This document shows, piece by piece, positions 53,120-64,000 of a stretch of 64,000 nucleotides of DNA; the first letter of the stretch is position 1; each line of letters begins with the position of its first letter. A model generated the notes under the pieces. It searched no databases. It had not been told where the DNA came from and saw nothing but the letters and a program-made list of their open reading frames with translations. The DNA is taken from positions 3,951,158-4,015,157 of the forward strand of contig BDGG01000003.1 of NCBI GenBank assembly GCA_001949185.1, given 5' to 3'. The DNA comes from Ramazzottius varieornatus (taxonomy: Eukaryota; Tardigrada; Eutardigrada; Parachela; Ramazzottiidae). Made by a program: the position numbers and the translations under genes.

Positions 53120-56100
53120 TTAGAAATCATCAAGAGTCATAGATTCCATTCCAAAGCCACCAGAACCTTGCGTGGCATTGCTGGGTGGAAGAAACTGCCC
53201 GACATAACTAGGCTCCCGATCAGACTCGGAAGCAAGAGACATGTTCATTGACGTATCTTGCGCAGAACCCGCCGTCACCGGCGTCGACTTGAACAAGCCC
53301 AACGCTGACTTCTTGGTCAGACTCCTCTTGACTGAGAGACGCGTTTCCGGACCTTTGACTAACCGCGTAGATTTCTTCATTACGTTGAGATCAATGGGCG
53401 CTAGTGCGGAGGAGAGACCTTCATCCGCGTAGAGCTTAACCGTTTCTGTGAGGATTTTCTTGATGAAGTCGTCGTTCTTGTTCAACGCTAAGGCACGCTG
53501 GAGAATGTCCACCGCGCTGCCGAGCTTACCCAGCATAAGGTAAGCCAACCCCATCAGCTTCATCACAGAGGTGTTTCTGGAGTTGAGGTAGAAGGCATGA
53601 GTGGCGTACTGCAGACACTCTTTACCATCCCTAAAACCAAGGAAAACTTTCTCACATACCAAAAAGAACTTCAAACTTCCTTTGGTAGCTCGGCAAACAC
53701 AACTCGACAAGGCTGTTTTCCAAGTGGCGCATATTTATGATGTTATTAGCTGAAGACGTGCGCCACTTGGGAAAGCGATCTTGTCCAGTTTAACTGTTTT
53801 CCCAAGTGACGCACGGTCTTGATGCTACTGACTGGCAGCGTGAGCAACTTGGAAAAACGATCTGGTCGACTTTGGCTGCCGAGCTGTCGTTTCTCCAGAT
53901 ACGATCGAGAGGTTCTCCGAAAAACTCCTTACAAACCTTAGCTTCATGTAAGCGGCAGCCAGCGACTCTAGTATGCTCTCCACTAAGGTGTCAACCACGC
54001 GTTGTTCAGCGGTATCCGCTCTCACCAAGTCGAAAGCCTTCTTGAAGTTCGTTATGGCCGTCAGTAACTCCTTACGACCATGATCTTCAGCGGTGTTGTC
54101 CTTGAGCGAACTAAAAGTTACACAGAAACACTCAGACACCTTTCCAAATAACCAGTACGCAGATACCAAAATGCCTGACAGACCGGAAGTCGCCAAAGTT
54201 ACTCCTATACGAGTGCTCTGACGTTGGCTATGCATATTTTCAACTCACTCTGCTTTCTTCATTTGCAAAACTCCGATCTCGTGTAAAACAACCGGATCTG
54301 CAGGAGCCAGAACGCGAGCTTCTTCGTAGAACTTTTCCGCCAAAACAAAGTTGTTTGTCCTAACGTACTCCCGCGCAATGTAAATGTACGGAAACGACGA
54401 CCTGTAAAAAGTCTGGTTGGCTTCTTTCCCTGATCGAGTGACGCACCCTCCCTAAGCGGAAGTTAATTTACCCTTTCATGATGTCGACGGCGTGAAAATA
54501 AGCCGCTAAAGCTTGTTCATGTTCTCGTTCCCGCGAGAAGGAATGTCCATAGAGCAGCCACACGAACCCACAGCTCTTGTCAAAGCTAACGGCCTTGGCC
54601 AAGTACCGCCTGGTCATTTCTGGACTTCCACAGATGTAATAGTAGGCAGCTGTAGCGTACCAGGTGTAGAAGCTTTGTGGGTAGAGAGTGGCAAGACGAT
54701 GGGACAGGTCGAAGAGAACCGCACTTTCGTTCAAATGGACCAGCGCGGCGATGTGAACTGGCAAACTGCTCCTGTGATATGGCTTCTGCTTCATGATCTT
54801 GGACGTCAGTGCCAGGCAAGAAGCGTAGTCCCTTCTACTCAACCTTGAAAAGACATACGTAAGTAAGAAAAGACCAGAAACAGTGAAAGCGCAGGCTGGC
54901 AAGCGGATACGTCACAGCTACATGCACCTGCACACGACGAACCACGCTAAATTCAAAACGTTATGTATGCAGGTACCCGAACTGTCTGAATACCGAGCGA
55001 AAACATAGGCGAAGATCGGGAAACTGTTTTAATTTCTTCATTTGAACAACAAAACTAACCAATAAAAACTTACAGGAATTCAGCCCTGGTTAACAGGAAG
55101 TCGGGGTTGGTGGAGAACCGAGACGAACTCCACTTCCGCCACTCGAGCTTGTCTTCGCCAGACAGGTCGTAATCAGGTTCAAGCTTGCACAGGTACAACG
55201 CTTCCGCCAGGGATGGCTCGTCAGGCAGAGTCCTTGTTCTGGGAGCAACTTCTTCGACGAGATGGAGTCGTTGTTCTTTGGTTAGGGCTTGCCGTGTTGA
55301 CAGGTAGTCCAGGGCGTCGTAGGAGAACGGATCCGCTTCTAGGGCGTTTAAGTAAGAAGTCAGTGCCAGTTGCCTGTTATCTAGTCTGTCGTAGATCTTT
55401 CCGCGTAGCAGGTGGATGGCAGACAGATACTAGAAAATAAACGCTGCTTATCTTTGTCAGAAGTCAGAACCTCGTAAAACGAACTCAACAACATCGTTCT
55501 TCTCAGAAGCGCACGATTTTAGCCAAAACACCGAGGGTGTGCGCCGCTTGAGAAACAACCCAAAGCACTGTCCAGAGAGACAATATTCAAAAGAAGGACT
55601 CACGGTTTCTTCGCTTGGGATTTCGTCTTGAGAGAGATCAACGTTCGACATCTGGATGTCAGTGGCGTCGTGTATGTCGGTCTCGGTGAGATGACTTTCG
55701 CTGGCTGCTGCCTTCCGGCTAAGTGATCTGTTCTTCGTGGTATCGTTCAGGACTTTCAGAGCTTCTTCGACATCACCAGTTGAAAACTGCAATGGGCAAC
55801 GAGATCTATAAAACTCGTCTAACTGTCCGGAGCTTATATCTGTTGTAACTCGGAAGTGGAACAGAGGTAGCTTACCAGACATCTACCAAGCAAATATCGG
55901 AATTCCAATGCATCCTAAAAAATTGATAACGGCACTGGTAACAGTCTGGTCATTTGTGATATGATTACTGTTGAGCTTACCTTGTGGAGCCCTCTATACT
56001 CGATGATCGTTCGACAGGCGATATACTGTCCGTCCAGAAATAAATATTCGCACATGTCAAAGACATCCGACAGGTTTTCTACAGAATATGGCGAACACAC

Positions 56101-56408
56101 CGATAAGCGATCCATCGGTACGAATTAAAGAACAAGCCATCTAAGAGAACTTACGGTAATTGGTGAGAGCGGCGATCTTGTCCATCCAGAACTCTGCAGC
56201 TGCATATCGACCCTACAAACATCCAGCGAGAATTCAGTCATACTCAACTGAGCAACTAAAGGACGACAACAAAGGCAGGAAACGCAGTGAGTGTCCATAC
56301 CGTTCGAGCAAAACATTTGATCCTTTCACGCATCTTTTGTATGGCGTCAGGATCAGGATGGTCCCATCGGTAGCCCGTGGAAAACGAAGTTGAGAGAGCG
56401 TTGTTCAT
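53120..56408 (-). CDS. CDC16: anaphase-promoting complex subunit 6 (CDC16), TPR protein
   Basis: Ten minus-strand exons: 56408-56301, 56212-56155, 56078-55981, 55914-55876, 55786-55604, 55429-55074, 54843-54472, 54401-54249, 54110-53937, 53630-53120; exact frame, 683 residues. CDC16/APC6 is a TPR scaffold subunit of the APC/C ubiquitin ligase that controls mitotic exit. Matches to CDC16 run along the protein: the N-terminal RYAAAEFWMDKIAAL, HLLRGKIYDRLDNRQLA, SLPVHIAALVHLNE, LSHRLATLYPQS, RRYLAKAVSFDK, GHSFSREREHEQALAAYFHA, VLHEIGVLQMKK, and LGKLGSAVDILQRALAL. The C-terminal tail after the last TPR is Ser/Thr-rich. The 55876-55914 exon is only 39 bases. Two palindromic repeats occupy the intron 53631-53936. 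Confidence 0.93.
53720..53770. repeat. palindromic repeat copy 24
   Basis: Arms CCAAGTGGCGCA / GTGCGCCACTTGGG. In CDC16 intron 53631-53936, paired with copy 25. Confidence 0.75.
53801..53852. repeat. palindromic repeat copy 25
   Basis: Arms CCAAGTGACGCACG / CGTGAGCAACTTGG. 81 bp from copy 24. Confidence 0.65.
55502..55551. repeat. palindromic repeat copy 26
   Basis: Arms TCAGAAGCGCACG / GTGCGCCGCTTGAG. In CDC16 intron 55430-55603. Confidence 0.65.
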
Positions 56409-57067
56409 CCTAGCGGTTTATCTTGCTGCAATTCAAGTTTCCAGCGCCTTTCGCGCCAAGATAGCGCAGTGACGGCTCTCGTCGCTTCAGCCGTCTTCCG
56501 TCTCACGTCGATTGTTCCCGTGACTGCTTGTTATCCCGCTTTCCGAATCTCGTAGTCTGGGACGTAGACGTCGAAGAGCAAAGAGTAGGAATTTGGAAGT
56601 GACAGCCTGACAAGAAACAAGGTATCGCTAGGAATGGATTCAACTGGATTGCTGGTTGAGACCCGATCAACAATCAACCGTCAGGAGAAAGAAAAGCGAA
56701 GCGGCTGCTAAATATTACATTCGGAAGGTATCGCCTGCCGCTTCGCATCGCTACGCTTGGACGGGGGATCGGAAAACTTTTTTCATGCGAGATTAGCGGA
56801 TAATTCCAACCCACCCTTCACATTCACAGTTTGTGACTTGTCGGTCCATCGTCGTTTCACAGGAGTATAAAGGGTGGTTCAGTGACATCACCTGGTAGCC
56901 TAGGTGAACATTGCGATAAATGGGGTAGCACGTGGAAACGGAATCTAGTTCGGCCATTTTGTCACTGCTCCATTTTCGAACTAGAGTACCAGATCCCTCT
57001 AAAAAATACCTTGAAATTGAATCCCTGATCACTCTTCTCCGTCGAGAGGGCTCCACACGGACTCATC
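56409..57067. promoter_or_regulatory. shared divergent promoter region of CDC16 and the RNA-binding protein
   Basis: Only 659 bp separate the two start codons, which face away from each other, so both promoters must be here. It is GC-neutral with no TATA box I would defend. Both downstream genes are housekeeping types, for which a bidirectional promoter is common. Confidence 0.5.
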
Positions 57068-60000
57068 ATGAACGGCAAAGACTCCGAGCCTGGAAAGATC
57101 TTCATCGGTGGCCTCAACTACGTTACCACAGACGGTAAGGAATGATCGACCTTTTGATCTCCAGAAATTTCCTTACGGCCTTGTTTGCATCTTATTCGTT
57201 CTGTTATACTTGCAGAGACACTGACCGCATACTTTGCTCAGTATGGAGAGATCAAGGATAGTGTCGTCATGAAAGAGAAAGATGGAAAACCGCGAGGATT
57301 CGGTTTCGTTACATATGGAGACACATCCTCTGCCGAGACTGTGCTGAATGCTCCACCCGGATCTCACGTCATCGATGGCAAAGCGGTGAGTGATCCCTTT
57401 CATCTTCCGTTTCTGCTCGATGGTACAATCTAGGTGGTTATAGGTTGATGTTAAACGCTGCGTTGGACGAGATTCTGCTCCGCCAGCAACAGGAGGAAGA
57501 GGTGGTCGTGGGGTAGGTAGCGCTTGGTTGCGTAATCCGTAAAATTTCGAATCATATCATATGATATCGGATCCGCTGAAAAGCATTGGATGTTGTTCAT
57601 TTTTGTATGTTAGCAGGGTGGCGATAGTGGCTTTGGCGGTCGCGGAGGAGGCCGTGGTCGTGGCGCACCCAGAGGATCTTTCGGAGGAGATCGTGGTGGT
57701 GGTGGCGGCTACCGTGGAGGCTTTGGTGGTGGTGCTGGTGGCGGTACCAGCAGTAGCAGTCGTCCTGCGCTGGTTAGCAATCAGTTCAAGATCTTCGTCG
57801 GAGGCATTCCTACCGGATGTAACGAATACGACCTTCGAAACGCATTTCAGATGTACGGTCAGGTATGTATTGAAACTTTGCTTGCTGTTCCGTTTCTCTT
57901 GCGTCGCTAACGTTCGTGCTCCTTTGTAGATCAGAGACGCTGTTGTGATGATGGATCAGGCTACAGGTCGTTCAAAAGGTACGTCGAGAATAATATAAAC
58001 AATTCATTGGTTAAAAGACAGCTTGGTTGGTCCGATGGCTGGAGGGGAATCAGGATTTCGTAGGCAAATTGAACTTCATTGTGAGGGAGAACGGGTGACA
58101 AGGTTCGTTTCAATCGTTTGAAGATCTACGGACTTCCTTGTTCTACTTCCTCTCCACTAATATCTCAGTATTCATGTCTGAGTACAGGCATATAGGCAGC
58201 TTCAGAGTGTTAGGCGTCAGATACAAAGGCCGCGGGGAGTACCACCACATTAAGCGGGCACTCATCCCATCTGATTTTCTTAGGGTGGTAATCCTACTTC
58301 TCTGCTTACAGCTCTACTTGCGTGTGGTAACCTTTCATGTCCTCAAAATTTTGTCTTTCTATACTTTTCCGTCAATGAGTTCTGGGCCTCTTGAGCAACA
58401 ATGGTTCGGTACAGTACGAACCCAGAGTCCGGTCAGTCATCGGAGCCAGTCCGGACCGCGGTCGCGTTGTCCCTTTCAGCCATTCGGACCTTAACTCGAC
58501 TGTTGTAACTTAACAATGTTGTTCAAGTATGAAGTTTAGCTAGCATCAAAGCCGCAGTCTACGACTGTTAGTAATCCTGCTGGTACAACGTACTCCTGAC
58601 CTGAATGGTCTTCTACGGCTGCTAGCCATGAATACGGCAAAGTTGTTGCTTGTCACTGGCGTGGATGCAATAGCTATGAACCTGAATGAGCAACGCCCAA
58701 CCCGTTTCACCAAGACTTGAATGTCTTGGTGACCCACGAAAAGCATAGCGATGAAAGTATGGAATCATCTTACCCGATAGTGACCTGTACCATTATGTTG
58801 GAATAGGATTTGGATTTGTAACATTCGATTCTGACGAAGCCGTTGAACGAGCAACAAATGAACAGTACATGAGCATTCAGAACAAGAAGGTTTGTAATGC
58901 ATGTTGCCCGTAAATTATTAGGTTATAATTTGTAAATTGATGGCAAAATTATTCAAGTTAATTATGCTCGATTACGTTACTTGAAGCTCCTAACTGTTAA
59001 CAATAATTTAAAAGTAACAAGGTATCGCGGAGTAATGATGAGAACAACTGGGACAAAAAACAGCTCAGAAACGAGAAACTATTCGCTAGATTTACGAGCT
59101 GTCAAAAATTCGTTCCTCTAAAAGATCGGGTTTTTCTGGTTGACAACCTCACAGCTGTCTAGTGGATTCTTAGCGAATACTACTTAGAGTTTGATATCGA
59201 ACTGAATTGTGCATGCGTAAAAAAGTAGTTTTTGATATGGTAGTTGACTTCTAAAAACGAAACACTGGTTAGACGAAAGTGTAGTGCTATACCCGTCATG
59301 TTCTCTTTCAGTCGATCTAACATTTTGTTTGTATAGGTTGAAGTGAAGCGGGCAACTGGTGGACCTGGAGGTGGTGGAGACTCGGGTCGTGGAGGATTCT
59401 CTGGCGGTCGAGGCGGAAGCCGCGGAGGACGGGGTGGTGGCCGTGGAGGCTATTCGAATGGCGGATCGTCCTACGGCGGAAGTTCATACGGAGGCCAGCA
59501 GAGCTACGGAGGTTACGGAAGTCAGCAGAACGGCGGTGGGCAGTCCTACGGTACGTTCGGTCTAGCTTCTAGTTTGAAAATTTTCGTTCATAACCCACCT
59601 CTTTTTTACAGGTCAGTACGACCAGCAACAGCAGTGGAGTCAACCTCAACAGCCTCAGTGGTCAAGCCAGCCTCAGCAGTCGTATGGCGCCACTGCCGAC
59701 CCTTATGGATCTCAATACGGAACTTCCGGTAAGCTTCATGGAGTTTCTCTACCGGTTGCTTGCCTGGGAAGTAACTGCCTCGGTGTTACTTGTGAGATTC
59801 CTGATGGTCTTACGAGCGTCAAAGTAGGCAGAAATTACCGGGGTTTTGGTTGAGTGCAGGGTACTTCACGCGCTGCGTTTATTTCTTAAGCTCCTACATT
59901 TGCAAAAATTTTTTTCACATTGGTGTTGAGAAATGACCTGAGCTCGGTAATTTTCTTGAGGTATCCTCCGTTCCGATCAGTTTAGCTTTTGCTTCTTAGG

Positions 60001-60768
60001 CTATGGAAGTTACGACGCCGCTGTACAGCAGTACAATTATCCCTACCCCGATGCCGCGTCGTCCTCAGCGACCACGGCAGCGGCAGGCGCAACGGGATAC
60101 TCTGGATACCCCACCGGCGCCACCCAAGTAAGTTCCACGAGAAGGTTGATGCCAGTTTTTCGAGATTAAAATCACGAAAGACCAGCGAAACGATCAATCT
60201 CAAGAACTTGCTCACACATGCCGCACCTGGACTGTATGGCCTAGTGTATGCAGGTTCGCGGTATTGCTCTTTCTCTCGTTCCGTGAAGCCTTCCAGTTGG
60301 GAATCGATCAGTAACGTGCCGACGTGAACGTTTGAATAGGCTGCCCCACCATCTGCTTACGGTGCGACAACGACTTCGGGCTATCCCAGCGCCGCAGCCC
60401 CAACAGCACAACCCGGTGCTGCCGCTCAGACGTACGGCGCAAGTGCCTATAGCAGCCAAGCTAGCACCAATGGCGCAACGTCCTCCTATCCCGGAGCAGC
60501 ACAGCACTACAGCGCGACGGCTTCCTACTCGGCGCCGGATGTAGGTGGCGGCTACGGTAAGACTACCCTTGCCAGTAGTAATGGTGCGCGCGGTGGCGGT
60601 GCCGCGGGTGGCGCCATCAGAGGCGGACGTGGTGGCGGAGACGCAGGTGAGATTCTTCACGGTGCGCGCCATCCTTTGTTGAACGGCACTAAGTTAGCTT
60701 TTTGTGTCTTTGCAGGTGCACAAAGAGGGAGAGGAGCTGCACAATCTTACCATCCTTACCGCCGATAG
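57068..60768 (+). CDS. hnRNP/DAZAP1-like protein with two RRMs and RGG/Q-rich tail
   Basis: Eleven exons: 57068-57134, 57216-57385, 57444-57512, 57617-57862, 57930-57978, 58807-58889, 59337-59550, 59612-59728, 60000-60127, 60340-60646, 60716-60768; 500 residues. RRM1 (about 10-85) has IFIGGL (RNP2) and RGFGFVTY (RNP1), with YFAQYGEIKDSVVM. RRM2 (about 160-235) has IFVGGI and GFGFVTF. An RGG-rich linker separates them; the tail has a second RGG block, then Gly/Ser/Tyr and Gln/Ser/Tyr/Ala-rich low complexity ending RGAAQSYHPYRR, a PY-type nuclear localisation signal. Family roles are nuclear and cytoplasmic mRNA processing, transport and translation. The order of domains is like DAZAP1, hnRNP A/B or Musashi; DAZAP1-like is my preference. 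Intron 57979-58806 is long (0.8 kb). Confidence 0.9.
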
Positions 60769-61220
60769 ACGAAAGAAACTTCCTTGTGAAAAGCTTCTTG
60801 CTAGTTTATTGCCTGTATGTACTGTTGTGTGCGGGTTTTGTTACAAGCCAGTTGACACGTCTAGTCTTGCTTTGAAGGCGTAGCGAAGCTGCTTTTCGCC
60901 GTTGCCGTGCAAACCTGGCGTTAACCTGTACTCGTTTCTAAACTATTGCCAGTGTTCTTGGGAAGTTGGTTGGTTGGACTTTGACCTTTTTCGGTTGTTT
61001 TTTTACGCTTCTCTTCTAGTTTGCCAACTTTAGTGGTCCTTGTAGTTTACTCTCGCTAATCGACATGATTGTTTTGTTTTCCGAATATTGTTGTACAGAA
61101 TGAGACAAGAAGCTTGCAGAATAAACTGCGCACATTGTCTTGAGAAGAACTTGGCCAGAAGTTCGGTGAGATTTCGTTATAAAGATGCGAGCTCGGTAAA
61201 CAGACACAGCGAGACTGCTT

Positions 61221-61273
61221 GCCCAAGTGGCGCATGTCTTGCGCAATTGACACTGTCAACGTGCGCCACTTGG
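61221..61273. repeat. palindromic repeat copy 27
   Basis: Arms GCCCAAGTGGCGCA / GTGCGCCACTTGGG, well preserved. In the 3' interval next to copy 28. Confidence 0.75.
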
Positions 61274-61287
61274 GCAAACGGTTTCTC

Positions 61288-61339
61288 GCAAGTGGCACAC
61301 GTTAACAGTATTGTCAGCCAGGAACGTGCGCCACTTGGA
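61288..61339. repeat. palindromic repeat copy 28
   Basis: Arms GCAAGTGGCACACG / CGTGCGCCACTTGG. 67 bp from copy 27. Confidence 0.7.
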
Positions 61340-61384
61340 ACAACCTATGTTGTTTGCTTAGCCATATGTACACTGAGAGGGAAC

Positions 61385-64000
61385 CTAATCCCAGATTAGC
61401 GTTTCCCGTTTGGTTTGCTTTTCTGGTGACGGCAGTGGCAAGTAGATTGTTTCTGATACTGTTTGTGTGGTGAACGACTGCGATTCGAAGGACTCGGAAC
61501 GGGTTTTTGTCGTTAGCGAGATGTCCAGTTTCCGTTTGAAAATACTGATTGCCGGTAGTCGTTTCTTCTTTATGGGTTCTTTGACGGCATCTGAGTACCA
61601 ACTGGCAATCTGCCTGACTCCATCCTGAGGAACGATCTGGCTAAATGCATCTGGTAGCTCTTGGTGAGTAATGCAGCGGAAGACGACGTCGGACCAAAAG
61701 GCAATCAGCCCTGTAAACCAAGCAATATTTTACGAAGAGCGGGTCAGCGAGAAGCAACTCTGGACTTCATACTTTTGCAACCCTGTATTAAAGGCTCTTT
61801 TACTTCCGTGTCGTAAACGGCTCCGAACCGCATCACATCTTTCAGTTGTCTCTTTGCGTATTCGGCAATCTCGTTAGTCAGCTGGCTTTCCTCGGTAGTG
61901 ATGGTCCGGAAGAAGTGACGACGCTGCCATTTAGAGTATTCTAGCATTTTGGGATGCTCCGAACTATTCGTTACCACCAGTAACTGCAAAAAGCTGCTGT
62001 GTACATGACGGAGACCTCGGCGAACGAACTCGGCAAGATCGGTTCCCCAAGTTGCTCACGCTATCGGTGAATGGTGCCGAGAACGTGCGCCACTTGGAAA
62101 AACGATGTCATCGAGTGTATGGACCGAACTCGGAATTCTGCGGCTTGTACGAACGAGGAAGTGCTCTGATGCAGTCTTTTCTTACAGTGTCGGTGAGCCA
62201 GTTGAGGTCCTCCATCGTTAATGTGTTCTCGCTGCCGGAAGGAGAAAGCTGTGAATGGTAGAAGTCCTCCAGAAGTTGCGTAGTGTGAGTTATGTCGATA
62301 CCGCTGGTTTTCCTGGTAAAGGCCACGAACCCCGTGTTGGTTAGCCGTGGCATAATAACCTCTTCCAGGTACTTGTGGTGCACTTCCGCCATTTCCAAGA
62401 GCCAGCACTTGGCTAGAATACCTGCAATGAACCGATGTGGGGAGGCATGTTGTTTATACTGATGAAATGTGTTGATATACTGTATTGGTAGATATGGCCT
62501 AAACCATTTTACCTTTCTTCCGGGTACAGAGCTGACGTTCTTGACGTTTGAACGGCATCAAGATACACGTCGTAATGAGCACATGGAAAAGCAACACCGC
62601 TATTTGGATACCCAAGACCACACCCATAGATATAACTCTGGTTTCGAGTTGTATGTGGTCGGCGTTCAAGCGGAACCAAAAGAGCAATAAGGCTAAGGTT
62701 TCCAGCACCTGCAGTCCGCCCGTTATCCAGAAGGTCTTTGTCCCACTAGTGAGCAGGTAATCCACACAGTTGGACGCCGTTTCGTCCTCCGTGGCGTCCA
62801 TCAGAGGCGGGAACACCAGGGTGGCCGCCGCTGCGGTGAGAATGTCCGGATGGTTGGTTCGATTGTACAGAATCAAGCGGAAGTCAGGCAGGAACTTGTT
62901 GGCTGATTTGGGACCAGCCAGCCACATCATGCCGTACACGATGGACAGATGGACAGTGATGAAGACTAGAGCGTCCAACCAAGGGTAAGGCGCCACGGTA
63001 AACGCCACGGCCAGTGCCACCGCACGAGCAACAACGTAGAGGGCGTCCATGAAGCCTTGCAGGATGAAGTTGAAGAGGATCGTCGGAGAGTAGCGAAACC
63101 GGTAAAAGTAATACCCGTGGATGGATTCGTCCAGGTCGCCTTGGTCGGGGTCCTTATCTAGAATCTTAGCCTGGGCCAGCGCCAGAGTGTGGTGGTAGAA
63201 GGCCAGAGACACGGTGGAAAAGGCTACGGAACTCCAGCTGAACCATGAGATGTTCTTTAGGTCCCGATCATGTCTACAGCCGTAAGCATCTTTACCACAA
63301 CGTTGTATTCCTCCCTAAAATCCAGAGATATACTTACAGCAGTTCCGCTATAGTGTAACTCTGGAAGATCAGCTGTGGTAAGGCTTCAAGATGAACTTCC
63401 AGACGAACAGCTGATACGCGGGCCCAGTTGGAGACGCGGAAGTTCTTGACCGAGTTGTAGTGCGCCCAGGCTTCTTCCGGTCCCATCGGCTGTTTCCTTT
63501 GCCGGACAACTTCCTTGTATTCCTTTGCAGCAATCATACACCTGTAGGAAGCGAGGTATCAGAAAAAGGGTCACTTCCGGGTTGAAGAGCTGAAGACTTA
63601 CCAGTAGAACGGCTCGAATGGGTGCGTCAAGTAAAATGGGTACTTTTTGTAGACCTTGTAGTAGCCGAAAGACACGAGAAATGGCAATGCGCTAATGGCA
63701 AAACTTATTCCGGCGTACCCGTAGAGTTCCTCCTGGAAATGGTATACCCCAACTGACAGATCGGAGATCAGATCCGCCACGAACAAGCCTGAGGGAAAGA
63801 GCTCTTTGTTGTGTCCCGCTGATAAGAACGTACTTCAAAAGTTACCTGTAGATATGACGTTTGCAAGCGAAGCGGTCCAGTCGATATCTGGAATATTAAT
63901 AGATAGCATACAAAGGTTTTCTACCGAAACGCGAACAGGTCAACCGGACAAATTCTTTGCGTAGTCTTACCGAAGGCATCTTTGCGGCAGATGAGCCAAG
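61385..64000 (-). CDS. XK-related (Xkr) membrane protein, 5' end outside window
   Basis: Minus-strand exons seen: 64000-63971 (partial), 63887-63846, 63788-63602, 63541-63338, 63273-62513, 62421-62186, 61983-61782, 61710-61385; about 660 residues visible. Xkr proteins are multispan plasma-membrane proteins; some scramble phospholipids and expose phosphatidylserine. Family features are FVADLISDLSVGVYHF, FPFEPF-type HPFEPFYW, the LEALPQLIFQSY block that marks the family, and several TM spans in the large exon (for example ALYVVARAVALAVAFTV, ALVFITVHLSIVYGMMW, LVFPPLMD). The three last exons add about 250 residues (ILAKCWLLEMAEVHHKYLEE, TEESQLTNEIAEYAKRQ, SDVVFRCITHQELPDAF) that typical Xkr proteins lack. 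Phases G|GT and G|GG join cleanly, but a separate gene is possible. Confidence 0.8.
62045..62097. repeat. palindromic repeat copy 29
   Basis: Arms CCAAGTTGCTCACG / CGTGCGCCACTTGG. In XK-related gene intron 61984-62185. Confidence 0.65.

Larger units (their letters stand above)
60769..61384. other. 3' region between convergent genes, two palindromic repeats
   Basis: Contains the 3' UTR of the RNA-binding protein (+) and of the XK-related gene (-), with two palindromic repeats at 61221 and 61288. No coding exon seen. Confidence 0.55.

Noticed and set aside
7270-62097. Idea that the palindromic elements created the introns they occupy (introners)
   Set aside because: In the P2X pair the same introns exist without the element, and in all cases ordinary intron sequence remains on both sides of the copy.
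7270-62097. CRISPR array or regulatory operator reading of the repeated palindromes
   Set aside because: Copies are spread over 55 kb without regular array spacing (only pairs), in a eukaryotic genome with introns, so CRISPR does not apply. No shared position relative to promoters was seen.
1-64000. tRNA or rRNA genes
   Set aside because: I looked for cloverleaf-type boxes and rRNA-like stretches and saw none I could support by eye; a tRNA or rRNA scan would be needed to exclude them.

Overview
This is a eukaryotic, animal nuclear window. About fifteen multi-exon protein genes can be rebuilt by hand with GT-AG introns, most of them 60-250 bp long, and the spliced reading frames close exactly (spliced lengths divisible by three). 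The contents (two P2X receptors, an FCHO endocytic adaptor, a GnRH/AKH/corazonin-type GPCR, Kazal-domain secreted proteins, a CDC16 subunit, an hnRNP-like RRM protein, an XK-related protein) fit a small-genome invertebrate. A tardigrade such as Hypsibius is my best guess, because compact introns and a P2X receptor are known there; this is inference and not proven by the sequence. Positions 797-1703 are an assembly gap of Ns.  Layout: 0.2-2.9 kb, a TA-flanked pogo/Tigger-like DNA transposon interrupted by the gap. 3.6-6.3 kb (+) P2X receptor 1. 6.9-10.5 kb (-) claudin-family tetraspan. 12.3-16.05 kb (+) P2X receptor 2, a diverged paralogue of the first. 16.3-17.5 kb (-) myo-inositol oxygenase. 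17.6-20.2 kb, poorly resolved, with weak coding candidates. 20.3-25.2 kb (+) FCHO-like F-BAR/muHD adaptor, convergent with a kynurenine formamidase-like hydrolase (25.5-27.65 kb, -). 28.4-29.2 kb (-) HMGB-like two-HMG-box protein. 30.6-31.4 kb (+) Shisa-like membrane protein. 32.3-35.3 kb (-) peptide GPCR, carrying a 582-bp deletion derivative of the first transposon in an intron. 36.3-45.8 kb (-), a cluster of secreted proteins: an 835-residue protein with eight alternating Kazal-like modules, a very basic secreted protein, and two Kazal-like proteins with Q/N-rich spacers. 47.8-48.9 kb, a second TIR element. 49.3-50.7 kb (+) four-TM MS4A-like protein. 51.0-52.1 kb (-) secreted Cys-rich protein. 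53.1-56.4 kb (-) CDC16/APC6, divergent from an hnRNP/DAZAP1-like RNA-binding protein (57.1-60.8 kb, +). 61.4-64.0 kb (-) XK-related protein, 5'-truncated by the window end.  The main non-genic signal is a short palindromic repeat family with about 29 copies (core arms AAGTGGCGCAC...GTGCGCCACTT, whole unit about 120-140 bp), lying mostly inside introns. Comparing the two P2X paralogues shows that copies were inserted into pre-existing introns. Five pairs of copies lie about 67-82 bp apart.  The genes are ordinary chromosomal neighbours and not an operon. Local themes are membrane receptors and channels (P2X x2, GPCR, claudin, MS4A-like, Shisa-like, XKR) and a secreted protease-inhibitor-like cluster.
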